Below, in pieces: positions 18,272-25,861 of a DNA stretch of 64,000 nt. The position numbers were made by a program, and so were the translations under genes. Each line of letters starts with the position of its first letter. Within the stretch, counting starts at the first letter, position 1. The stretch spans positions 58,881 to 122,880 of the forward strand of contig NZ_KB913014.1 in NCBI RefSeq assembly GCF_000383955.1, read 5' to 3'. The notes below the pieces were generated by a model, which was not told where the DNA came from, did not search any database, and saw nothing but the letters and a program-made list of their open reading frames with translations. The DNA comes from Rudanella lutea DSM 19387 (GTDB lineage Bacteria; Bacteroidota; Bacteroidia; Cytophagales; Spirosomataceae).

Positions 18272-19567
18272 TTAGATTGGGGTAACCACCGTATCGTTTG
18301 CTGAATGCAACTCACAGCGCTCCTGAAAAAACGTTTTTCTTAATCGATTTGCTATGCATTCGGCAAGCAAAGGAGGTACAGCGTTTCCTATCTGTCTGTA
18401 AGCAGCCGTTCGCCCACCTTCAAAGTAGAAGTCATCAGGAAAAGATTGAATACGGGCTGCTTCTCGAACAGAGATTGATCGTATTTGATCTTTGTTTGGG
18501 TAAATGTAATAGTGTCCGTCTTTGGAAAGGTGAGCCACTACAGTGTGACAAAGGCCTTGAGGGTCAACCACCTTGTATCTGTCCAAAAAGGCGTTGAGAT
18601 TTTTATGTGTTCTGAGCTTTTCGGGGACATCGGTGTATTTTAATCGCAGACGAGACTGCCACTTCTCAATGGCCAGCTTATAAATAGCCAGATCTCTTTC
18701 ATTGTGTGCCCGTGTTATATGCTGAGTCACAAAATTGCTGTCAGAACGTATTCCAAATGTTGATAGATAGCTGCTTGCTTTCTCGGTTGTGTAGCTCGAA
18801 ATATGTTTTTCCTCTCCAGGTGACAATGGTTCCAGATCAGCCAGTAAAGCATCACCTACGGTCCAGTCTCTTTGCCGTGTAATAGTATCTGGCTCCGGAT
18901 AGTCAAATGAGTCATTACCTCTGCGACCAATCAAAATTACCCGTTTGCGTACCTGAAGGACACCGTATTTATTCGCTTCCAGAACCTGCCATTGTGTCTT
19001 ATAGCCACATTCGCTTTCGAAAAACTTGCTTATCTTGGTAATGAGTGTACCATTTTCGGCAGATAAAAGACCCAGCACATTTTCAAATACAAAACAAGCT
19101 GGCTGATACCGCTGTAGAAATCTGCCATACTGTTTATAGAGACTGTACCGAACATCATCACTCACATGTCGATTCTCCAGGCTGTTGATTTTAGATCTGC
19201 CAACAGTAGAGTAAGCCTGACATGGAGGCCCCCCCACTATCAGATTAATCTCAGAGCCCTTGCGAAGGTGATCTATTTTGCTGAAAACAGATTCTATAGT
19301 TTTGTCGTCTATTTCAGCATGAATCACAGACTCCAGTAGATGTACCGGAATATTTTTATAAAACTGATTTCTTGAAATTTGCTGCTGCAGGTACTGATTA
19401 TACAGTTCAATTTTTCCTTTTCTCTTGAGGTAATGAAATGCCATTCGTGTACGAAGCGTATCGCATGCTGCTTTATCCATTTCTACGTGTGCGACAGGAT
19501 TAAAACCAGCTTTTATAAACCCTTCTGACAAGCCTCCGGCACCAGCAAATAAATCGATGTAATTCAT
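18272..19567 (-). CDS. drmMII: C5-cytosine DNA methyltransferase, probable DrmMII
   Basis: A 431-residue DNA (cytosine-5) methyltransferase that marks host DNA with 5-methylcytosine. Conserved motifs appear in order: IDLFAGAGGLSEGF (motif I, AdoMet), GGPPCQAYS near residue 115 (motif IV with the catalytic Cys), FENVLGL (VI), VRKRVILIGRR (VIII), and RIQSFPDDF with RQIGNAVPP at the end (IX-X). The region between VIII and IX (target recognition) is short. In class 2 DISARM the 5mC methyltransferase protects self DNA from the DrmA/DrmB machine. Here it is convergent to drmB rather than in the operon, so it has its own promoter. The downstream vsr gene fits a 5mC-making enzyme. The enzyme class is certain, the DISARM partnership is inferred from context. 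Confidence 0.85.
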   Translation of the reverse strand: MNYIDLFAGAGGLSEGFIKAGFNPVAHVEMDKAACDTLRTRMAFHYLKRKGKIELYNQYLQQQISRNQFYKNIPVHLLESVIHAEIDDKTIESVFSKIDHLRKGSEINLIVGGPPCQAYSTVGRSKINSLENRHVSDDVRYSLYKQYGRFLQRYQPACFVFENVLGLLSAENGTLITKISKFFESECGYKTQWQVLEANKYGVLQVRKRVILIGRRGNDSFDYPEPDTITRQRDWTVGDALLADLEPLSPGEEKHISSYTTEKASSYLSTFGIRSDSNFVTQHITRAHNERDLAIYKLAIEKWQSRLRLKYTDVPEKLRTHKNLNAFLDRYKVVDPQGLCHTVVAHLSKDGHYYIYPNKDQIRSISVREAARIQSFPDDFYFEGGRTAAYRQIGNAVPPLLAECIANRLRKTFFQERCELHSANDTVVTPI

Positions 19568-19823
19568 GTAATGTAATTAGTTCCAGCGAATTTTTACCGA
19601 ATATAGTAAAAGGTAAATGTATTGGGGGAGAGAGGTAGCATACTACCCGGAATTAAAAGGTCAATGGGTAAAAGCAGAGTGCTTAAGTTGCTATAAACTA
19701 GTATTGTTTGCCAGTTTGAGGCATATGAGTTTACTCCTCCTTTTTTGGTTGCGTGCTTGATGTTGCTAAAAAAAGTCTGTATGTATTAAGCCTGACAGAT
19801 TGTAGCTTAAAAATAGGTAACTA

Positions 19824-20252
19824 TTATACGTTTATCAAAGAGTTAAGGAATTCTAATAAATCTAAAAGGGTCTGATCTTTCGTCTTTGCTTTAAGCCTGC
19901 ACTCATAGATGGATATTATATTCCAGCCCAAGTCTCTGATTGACTGAGAGTTGTGTTTGTCTCGTGATTTGTTTGAGTTAATCTTATCAAGCCACCACTC
20001 TGTACGGGTCTTGGGAACTACAAAATACCTGCATCCTTCATGCCCATGATAAAAACAGCCATGTACAAAAATGACCGTTTTATACTTGGGCAGCACTATA
20101 TCAGGTTTACCGGGTAATTTTTTGTCGTGCAACCTATAACGGAATCCGTGCGCGTGTAGGAACTTCCTTACCATTAACTCTGGCTTGGTGTCCTTACTCT
20201 TTACGCGGCTCATGTTAAAGCTGCGCTGTTCCGGTGTCTGTACATCTGCCAT
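19824..20252 (-). CDS. vsr: Very-short-patch repair (Vsr) nick endonuclease
   Basis: A 142-residue DNA mismatch endonuclease. It nicks next to T:G mismatches that arise when 5-methylcytosine deaminates, starting repair back to C:G. The family pattern is complete: MSRVKSKDTKPELMVRKFLH, LPGKPDIVLPKY with the catalytic aspartate, VHGCFYHGHEGC with the zinc-binding Cys/His, PKTRTEWW and a final SIYECRLK. It starts with the ATG at 20252, upstream of the methyltransferase gene on the same strand (256-base gap), the common pairing with C5-methyltransferases. Its presence implies that the local methyltransferase is, or was, active. Confidence 0.93.
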   Translation of the reverse strand: MADVQTPEQRSFNMSRVKSKDTKPELMVRKFLHAHGFRYRLHDKKLPGKPDIVLPKYKTVIFVHGCFYHGHEGCRYFVVPKTRTEWWLDKINSNKSRDKHNSQSIRDLGWNIISIYECRLKAKTKDQTLLDLLEFLNSLINV

Positions 20253-20288
20253 GCTCTCGTATCGCTCCGCTCAGTCAGTTGCGTACAC

Positions 20289-20558
20289 TCAGAATACAAG
20301 GGTGTCAAACTCCGCGATTCCCTTATAAACAGCGTTGTAATACCCTTTTTTTAACTCCGGGTTGTCGCGGTCGTCAAAAATGTATGTGTACTCTAATGAA
20401 TCTGTTAGCTGCTTCTCGCTAATCAATCCGGTATCGATCTTGGGGAACCTGCCCGTTTGCTTATCAGCAAGAACGAACCGAAATTTTGGGGTGTAACGCG
20501 CTGCCATTCTGCTGTTAGTTGAGTTAGTGTTTGTACCGTTGCGGTTAATAGCGTTCAT
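20289..20558 (-). CDS. Small hypothetical protein (last gene of a three-gene unit)
   Basis: An 89-residue soluble protein of unknown function, starting at the ATG at 20558. The start lies inside the 3' end of the preceding gene (14-base overlap). A more conserved-looking start, MAARYTPKFRFVLADKQTG, is at residue 18, after a low-complexity Asn/Thr/Ser stretch. The body is rich in aromatic and charged residues (DSLEYTYIFDDRDN, KKGYYNAVYKG). It forms a coupled unit with the next two genes, which looks like cargo from a plasmid or mobile element. No motif identifies a role. Confidence 0.55.
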   Translation of the reverse strand: MNAINRNGTNTNSTNSRMAARYTPKFRFVLADKQTGRFPKIDTGLISEKQLTDSLEYTYIFDDRDNPELKKGYYNAVYKGIAEFDTLVF

Positions 20559-20769
20559 CAAAGTATTCCTGTCCGTTTATAAACGTGCGTCGTAGCTGGC
20601 CCGAAAATCGCAGAGTACAAACCAAGTGGGATAAAGAGTAAGCCGCTTTAACGCTGGTAGCGTCAACTTCAAACGACTGCTCGTCATACTCCATAGCCTC
20701 GCCAGTTAATGGGTTCTCGCCGGGTTCTCGTACTACTCTGACGCTGTAAGTTTTTATAATCGGCTCCAT
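20545..20769 (-). CDS. Small hypothetical protein
   Basis: A 74-residue protein, MEPIIKTYSVRVVREPGE..., ending FINGQEYFDERY. I chose the ATG at 20769, one base after the stop of the upstream ribbon-helix-helix gene, because it gives tight coupling; a longer frame would overlap that gene. The sequence alternates beta-like segments and has no transmembrane helix. Its 3' end overlaps the start of the following gene. No family recognised; the arrangement after an RHH regulator suggests a small autoregulated plasmid-type cassette. Confidence 0.6.
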   Translation of the reverse strand: MEPIIKTYSVRVVREPGENPLTGEAMEYDEQSFEVDATSVKAAYSLSHLVCTLRFSGQLRRTFINGQEYFDERY

Positions 20770-20770
20770 C

Positions 20771-21004
20771 TTATAGAAACTGTTCAAGTGCCTCAGTAAC
20801 CATTTCTTTAAGGCTCTTATCTGACTCAATACCTCTTACCTTCAGACGTTTCATTAAGTCTTTGGGAATCCAAACGTTTAGCTGCTGCTCCGCTTTAGAG
20901 ATGGCGACTGGCTGTTGTACGACGGCAATATTCCGTACAGGTTTTGTTTTTAAATGTTTGTCAGAATCTTGCAATATGCTTGCACCTGCGTTGTTCCTAG
21001 CCAT
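20771..21004 (-). CDS. Ribbon-helix-helix DNA-binding protein (ParG/CopG-like)
   Basis: A 77-residue protein whose C-terminal half fits a ribbon-helix-helix fold: a beta strand (EQQLNVWIPKDLMKRLK) followed by SDKSLKEMVTEALEQFL, with the conserved pattern of helix-turn-helix spacing. The N-terminal 35 residues are basic, Lys/Gln rich and probably flexible, as in ParG-like partition repressors. It starts with ATG at 21004 and heads the three-gene minus-strand unit; the next ATG is one base after its stop. It most likely represses its own operon. No parA-type ATPase is present nearby, so partition is only one possibility. Confidence 0.7.
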   Translation of the reverse strand: MARNNAGASILQDSDKHLKTKPVRNIAVVQQPVAISKAEQQLNVWIPKDLMKRLKVRGIESDKSLKEMVTEALEQFL

Positions 21005-21412
21005 AGCCTATTGATTCTATATTTATGTAAATTTATAATTCTAAATGCTCCAAACCTAATTTTATATGGTTTGAATTTTTTTGTAGTAATTAATATCAAA
21101 AAATAAGTCAGCCGTAATATCTCACCCAACGCGTCGTATACCGGTTCGACATCCATTCCCGCTTATGCTTCCAGGTCGGATCTAGCCAGCACCCGCAATT
21201 TTACCCCTGAGCGGCCGTGCCTATAACTACAATAGTATCCGACTCTGAATCAAGGCGAATGTAAAATTTGGCATTGATCACTTTGGGTTTAAGATGCTTT
21301 ATCCGATAGCAGCGTCGCGTCCACCTTTTCGACCGATTTCCGATTTCTCGATGGGTTGTCATTTTTCAAATTAATGTTGAGATTTGTGAACAGTAAGTCT
21401 CCACACCTTTCC
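21005..21412. other. Intergenic stretch with a short coding-like fragment
   Basis: About 400 bases upstream of both the RHH unit (minus) and a secreted-protein gene (plus). The first part is AT-rich and should carry the RHH promoter. On the minus strand, around 21200-21310, a fragment reads HLKPKVINAKFYIRLDSESD up to a stop, which looks like the tail of a lost gene. No start, family or RNA structure was recognised. Confidence 0.4.
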
Positions 21413-21694
21413 ATGAAGCACCCTTATCCGAACCGAAAACGGTTTTTGTGGCTCGTTCTGTTGCTAATAGCGACAGGCATTGCCGATGCCCAAACTGTCA
21501 CTGGCCGCCATCGCTACAGAGGCAGGCAGATAGCTCCCCAAATTGCATACGTCTCCATCTGCGAAAGTCGAAGCGCCTACGCGTACCATAGCGGAATGTG
21601 CAGGGGTTTGGCTCGTTGTACGCATGGAGTCAATAAGATGTCAATTCCTCAGGCCAGAAACGCGGGGTACATGCCTTGTAAGATTTGTTATTAA
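21413..21694 (+). CDS. Small secreted cysteine-containing protein
   Basis: A 93-residue protein starting at the ATG at 21413 (MKHPYPNRKRFLWLVLLLIA), which gives a standard signal peptide with basic n-region, hydrophobic core and cleavage after IADAQ. A longer frame from 21356 is not a signal peptide and is rejected. The mature part ends with a compact Cys/His module: SICESRSAYAYHSGMC, GLARCTHGV and YMPCKICY, four to five Cys plus two His, reminiscent of small metal-binding knuckles in Bacteroidota secreted proteins. Eleven bases separate it from the next secreted-protein gene, so the two may be co-transcribed. Confidence 0.7.
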   Translation: MKHPYPNRKRFLWLVLLLIATGIADAQTVTGRHRYRGRQIAPQIAYVSICESRSAYAYHSGMCRGLARCTHGVNKMSIPQARNAGYMPCKICY

Positions 21695-21704
21695 TCAATA
21701 AATT

Positions 21705-22511
21705 ATGAAGTTCAGTTTATTACTATTCTTCTCATTGCTAAACACAGTTGTTTGGGCTCAGGAGAAAACAGCTCTTCCTCCCTCCGATTCAACTTTTTTT
21801 CTTGCTACGACGTTGCAGACAGCAACATTATATACAAAGACAAGTCTTGCCTCTGATGAGCTTAAATTGCTGGATGAAGGGCGTAAGCTCGCAGTAATAT
21901 CTTACAAAAAAGATGTGCTTGAGTACCTGTATGTGCTTGATGACACAACAGCAGGCTATGTGCCACTTTCAGATGTTTTCATACTCGAAGATCGTCTTGA
22001 CTATCTTAAGAAACGAGGAGATAGTGGTGAAGCTATCCGTAAAAATATAGCCGCAATCACCGCAAATTTCATAGCCGAGGAAAGGGTCAAAGCGGCAAGA
22101 GCCATTTTGAAGAAGCTTGAAAAATACCAGAGACAAGGGTTATTGGTGTCTGAATGGGGTTTTACTGAGCCCGGTGACATAGTAGGGAATGTAAATGTTA
22201 GCTTCAAAATTCTAAATCCGGTAAAGAAGAAACTCAAGTACATTTGGTTTACAGTCGTAGCATACAACGCGGTAGGAGATCGTACCGGCGACCGTCTACG
22301 AGGTACACAGCCAGCCACGCTCAAGGGGGTGGGCCCATTAGAAGAATGGCAGGAAGCATCTTGGGAGTTTGAGAATGTATGGTACAATGAAACTATTGAT
22401 TGTGTACGAATAACTCAAATCAAGGTTCAATATATGGATGGTAGTTTCCGACTGTTTGATAAGCCTAACCTGATTATAGCGGAAGGACAAGGCAATTCAT
22501 GCAAGTATTGA
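21705..22511 (+). CDS. Secreted hypothetical protein with an SH3-like region
   Basis: A 268-residue protein with a clear signal peptide (MKFSLLLFFSLLNTVVWAQ). Residues about 30-90 (TATLYTKTSLASDELKLLDEG, then AGYVPLSDVF) resemble a bacterial SH3 domain as found in envelope proteins. A charged helix around 100-145 follows. The last 110 residues contain VGNVNVSFKILNPVKKKLKY and a beta-rich part, similar to domains described for interaction with other envelope factors. It probably acts in the periplasm or on the outer face. It follows another secreted protein gene by eleven bases. No enzymatic motif seen. Confidence 0.65.
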   Translation: MKFSLLLFFSLLNTVVWAQEKTALPPSDSTFFLATTLQTATLYTKTSLASDELKLLDEGRKLAVISYKKDVLEYLYVLDDTTAGYVPLSDVFILEDRLDYLKKRGDSGEAIRKNIAAITANFIAEERVKAARAILKKLEKYQRQGLLVSEWGFTEPGDIVGNVNVSFKILNPVKKKLKYIWFTVVAYNAVGDRTGDRLRGTQPATLKGVGPLEEWQEASWEFENVWYNETIDCVRITQIKVQYMDGSFRLFDKPNLIIAEGQGNSCKY

Positions 22512-22900
22512 CAATCGACTTAAAAAGCTGTTTGAGTTAGTCTGTATTGGAATCGAGAAAGCCGCCAATCGGGGTTAAGTTGTGTACAGCAACCTTATTC
22601 ATCCGACTTGACAGCTACTCAATGACAAGGTATTGAAAACGTCCAACGAAAAGTATTTGCCCGCTTAAACGGATTGTTGAAGCCATCTTTTACTTGACCA
22701 AAAACGGGATTATCTGGCGCGACTTACCCGAAGGCTTTCCGCCCTGGCGGACCGTTTATTGGTATTTTAGGAAGTGGAGCAAAGGTGACACCTGGGTGAT
22801 AATTGCCAACGAGTTGATACTAAGCCATCGACTTGAGGTTGACAAATAGCCCTTGCCTAGGGGTGCTATAATTAATTCGCAAAGCGTCAAGAATAGTACT

Positions 22901-23719
22901 AGAGTGTGTGGACAATTAGGATAAACTTACCCAATCCTACGATCTTTGTGGCATGAGACGCTATGAGATCACCGAGCAGGAATGGACTAAAATCACCCCT
23001 CTTCTACCAGGACAGGCAGGCTCAGCAGGCCGAAAAGCACTCGATAACCGCTTGTTTATCAACGCCGTGCTCTGGATTGCCCGCTCGGGTGCGCCTTGGC
23101 GCGACTTGCCTGAACGCTTCGGCAATTGGAACAGCAACTACCGACGATTTCGGCGCTGGGCTCAGGCTGGGGTGTGGAAACAGGTCTTTGATGCCCTGCA
23201 AGAGCCCGACCTGGATTGGGTAATGATTGACTCGACAACGGTGCGAGCTCATCAACAGGCTGCTGGGCAAAAAAAAGTAGTCTCCAGCAACAAGCATTAG
23301 GCCGCTCACGGGGCGGCTTGACCACAAAAATTCATGCTCTGGTGGATGCCTTAGGCAATCCTATCCGCATTGAGTTAAGTCCTGGCCATGCGGGTGATGC
23401 GCCTTGCGCAGCCACCTTACTGGCTGACTGTGAGGCTTTTGCTGTGATTGCCGATAAGGCTTATGATGCCGATTGGTTGCTGGAAGGGTTGGCCCACAAC
23501 GGTTGTGACGCGATCATTCCCTCCAAAGTGAATCGGGTGGAGCAGCGGGTAATCGATGAGAATTTGTACGCTGATCGCAACAAGATTGAACGCTATTTTA
23601 ACCGCTTGAAACAGTATCGCCGGGTAGCAACTCGCTACGAAAAAACAGCCAGCAGCTTCTTGGCGATGGTTCATCTGGCTTCAAGTATGATTTTGTTGCT
23701 CTGATTGTCCACACACTCT
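22901..23719 (+). mobile_element. Intact IS5-family (IS427-like) insertion sequence
   Basis: An 819-base element with near-perfect terminal inverted repeats AGAGTGTGTGGACAAT at both ends (right end reversed). It interrupts an older transposase gene; TA or ACT flanks both sides, which would be the target duplication. It carries one transposase in two frames joined by a predicted -1 shift. The complete ends and uninterrupted frames indicate a recent insertion. Confidence 0.88.
22953..23704 (+). CDS. IS5-family transposase made by -1 programmed frameshift
   Basis: The first frame (22953-23300) gives MRRYEITEQEWTKITPLLPG, the usual IS5/IS427 N-terminus, and RSGAPWRDLPERFGNWNS, with the first catalytic Asp in DWVMIDSTTVRAHQQ. 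It would stop at 23300. At a run of eight A (23269-23276) a -1 slip moves into the second frame, which reads straight on as SSLQQQALGRSRGGLTTKIH and ends at 23704, giving about 250 residues. The second frame has the second Asp in VIADKAYDADW and the Glu in NKIERYFNRLKQYRRVATRY, completing the DDE triad. This two-frame layout is usual in the group, so it is probably functional and not broken. Confidence 0.88.
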
Positions 23720-24202
23720 AGGACTACTCGACAAGTAGGATTTGATGGAGGCAAGTTGATCAAAGGACGCAAACGGTTTTTGATGGTCGATACGATGGGG
23801 CACTTGTTGTGGACAGACGTGCGCCCTGCTAACGTAACCAATAGCAAGGCAGGGGTATTACTCTGGGAGCAAGCCGAGCATCTCATCCCCTTGCTGGACG
23901 ATTTGGTCTTGCTGTAGGCCGACAGTAGGTTTTGCGTTCATTTTCGCGAGCAATTTGGAACGATGTATGCTATGCGTGTGATCATTGCTAAGTCCGTTAT
24001 CAACGATCAACTATCTTATTGCAAGCTGGTTATTCATCATTGGCGATGAATAGTGGAGCGAACTATTTCTTGGTTAAGTAATAACCGACGGTTAGCTAAG
24101 GCCTATGAACGCACCACTTTACCGGCTCAAACTTTCATCTGGATCGCCCATATCAGGTGTACCATTAAAAGGGTTTGGAATTAACTCACACAGCTTCTGA
24201 GG

Positions 24203-24640
24203 ATTCTCATTCTTCAACGCGTCATTTCAGGCAGTCAAACCGGTATAGATCAGCTCGGTCTGGAAATAGCAAGTCGCTCGGCATTCCAACGGGCGGAATT
24301 GCTCCTAAAGGCTATTTGACGGAAGAAGGCCCGAATATTGGTTTACGAGACTGGTACGGCCTGACCGAATACGAATCTGCAAGCTACCCACCCCGAACAA
24401 AAAGTAACGTTCAGCAGTCAGACTGAACCGTCGTTTTTGGTAAGCTGTCAGGAGGAACGAAGCTGACCGTCGATGCCTGTCAGAAGGCAGGTAAACCGCA
24501 TATTGTAAACCCAACGCCTGATGAGCTGCGCGACTGGCTGATCGAGCATCAAATAAAGGTGCTGAATGTAACAGGTAACAGAGGTAGCGGTTTACGTTCT
24601 GAGCAGCTTCAGCAATATCGCAAAATACTATACGATGCGC
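24203..24640 (+). pseudogene. Dead SLOG-superfamily 'putative molybdenum carrier' (cpYpsA-related) gene
   Basis: Family motifs are present but not in one frame. RVISGSQTGIDQLGLEIAS occurs at about 24218-24275, then after a one-base shift GIPTGGIAPKGYLTEEGPN and YPPRTKSNVQQSD. A TGA at 24424-24426 replaces what should be Gly before TVVFGKLSGGTKLT and ends the frame, and the rest (DWLIEHQIKVLNVTGNR) runs on afterwards. These are features of cpYpsA-type nucleotide-binding SLOG proteins, annotated as molybdenum carriers. No ATG is seen at the 5' end. The gene lies next to IS debris and is non-functional. Confidence 0.72.
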
Positions 24641-24644
24641 TGAC

Positions 24645-24963
24645 GAGTAATCAACGGCTGGCCGTTCTCTTCCGAAAGGAGCCTGAACGATGGGGGCTTC
24701 GTGGTGATCCGCACTTATGGGCTGAACTCAAACAGGTAGGCGAAACGCTGATTCTGCCGCGTCGACCAGTGAATTGAAAGAACTGCTACAAATGCTGATC
24801 AACAACCTGACAGGGCTGGTACTCCGACCGAGTGCAGAAGTGCAGGTGCCCCGCTACAAATTTGGTTGAATGAACAGCGGGGTAATCAGTGTTGATTTCT
24901 AGTTGCAGGAAGCACTGCCGCTGTTACGACATCGGCTTATACTTCTACAGAAGGGCGAGCTGT
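24645..24963 (+). pseudogene. Broken hypothetical gene containing RWGLRGDPHLW
   Basis: Immediately after, and in frame with, the dead SLOG gene a stretch reads LFRKEPERWGLRGDPHLWAEL, then a frame change at about 24770 gives LKELLQMLINNLTGL. TGA and TAG stops then interrupt what appears to be a continuing GGIS-like and ALPLLRHR segment. I remember an RWGLRGDPYLW protein family in Bacteroidota, but its function is not known to me. Two in-frame stops and one frameshift make this a pseudogene. Confidence 0.5.
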
Positions 24964-25731
24964 AATAAGTTAGTGTGAGCACTGACACTGCTACGCTGAA
25001 AAAAACGTTGAGTTACTCTTTTGCAGGCACACAAAATCAAAATCTTTGAGAATTTTACCGAAGCGACTAGTGTATGTATTAGCAGCAAATGTCAGATACA
25101 CTGAGTATGGCACGCGTCAGTTGATTCAAGCCAGAACTGCGGCTCATGTTAATCCCAGTGAAGAGCAAATCAAGTTTTGCCCAGATGGACTTACTAATCT
25201 TCCGGACGTAATGTATTTTGATGCAAGCGATTTAACCGGAGAGTTCTGTCATGAAGTTTTTATCCACTTCTAAAAACAACGCACTACTCCTAGTTAATCA
25301 AACATATACCCAGAAAAAACATATAGAAAAAGACGTCTTGGCTTTATTACGTAAACGGAGCCATATCCGCACTCTAAGTTTCAAGCTTAACTTTCTTCTT
25401 TCGCGATATGGGGGCGGACAAGAAACCACAGTGGTACCCCTCTTGTCCCAAACGACCCAATATGCTCCCTTCGGCTCAACCCTTTTAGCGGCTCATTTGC
25501 GGAATTATCTTCACTTACCAGGTTACTATTTCGATCAACACCAGTAATACTGAACCTATCATTTAGATTTACGAAGTAAAGAGTATAGCCACTCGGTTTG
25601 GCTTGCCTCTGACTATAGATTAGTCAATAAAAAAATGGCACCTCCCCTACCCCTTTTGTTGAATACATTTCTTTCAACAAAAGGTTTTGTCAGCTTTGAC
25701 TTGAGGCTTTAAAATTGGCTCAGTTTATACC
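24964..25731. other. Gene-poor stretch with two doubtful short frames
   Basis: About 770 bases between dead genes and the terminator of the giant surface protein gene. Plus-strand frames at 25046-25273 (75 codons) and 25251-25547 (98 codons) overlap each other, have no recognisable domain, no signal peptide and no clear ribosome site. The first ends CHEVFIHF. They are left uncalled as genes. This may be the remains of older transposon or gene insertions. Confidence 0.4.
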
Positions 25732-25800
25732 AGAAAGCCTGACTAAAGAGCCAAATTGTGTTATAAAACACTACAACTTGGCTCTTTGGTCAGGCTTTCT
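25732..25800 (-). terminator. Long hairpin terminator after the giant surface-protein gene
   Basis: The arms 25732-25758 and 25774-25800 form a 27-base stem with two G-U pairs (AGAAAGCCTGACTAAAGAGC against its complement) and a 15-base loop. It lies 62 bases beyond the stop codon of the minus-strand gene that ends at 25862, so it most likely ends that transcript. Confidence 0.75.
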
Positions 25801-25861
25801 TTATTTTCGAATGATCGATAAAATGGAGAGCACCCTAAAACGGAGGGGACTCCCCACTGAA

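Larger units (their letters stand above)
22640..24180 (+). pseudogene. Old IS5-type transposase gene, split by a younger IS
   Basis: Two blocks read as one IS5-family (IS4/IS5 DDE) transposase when the insert at 22901-23719 is removed. The left block (about 22670-22850) has AIFYLTKNGIIWRDLPEGF and WRTVYWYFRKWSKGDTW, and just before the insert AIINSQSVKNS, the motif around the first catalytic Asp. The right block continues VGFDGGKLIKGRKRFLMVDT, then WRWIVERTISWLSNNRRL near 24050, which carries the catalytic Glu region. Stops and frame changes occur near 22850, 23917 and 24040. It was already decaying, or died on insertion. Confidence 0.82.

Noticed and set aside
22953-23704. Transposase of the younger IS as a pseudogene because it is in two frames
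   Set aside because: The -1 slip at the eight-A run restores a continuous DDE transposase, a known expression mode in this IS group.
25046-25547. Two overlapping plus-strand frames as candidate small genes
   Set aside because: No recognisable domain, no ribosome site seen, they overlap each other and lie in gene debris; noted only as a doubtful stretch.
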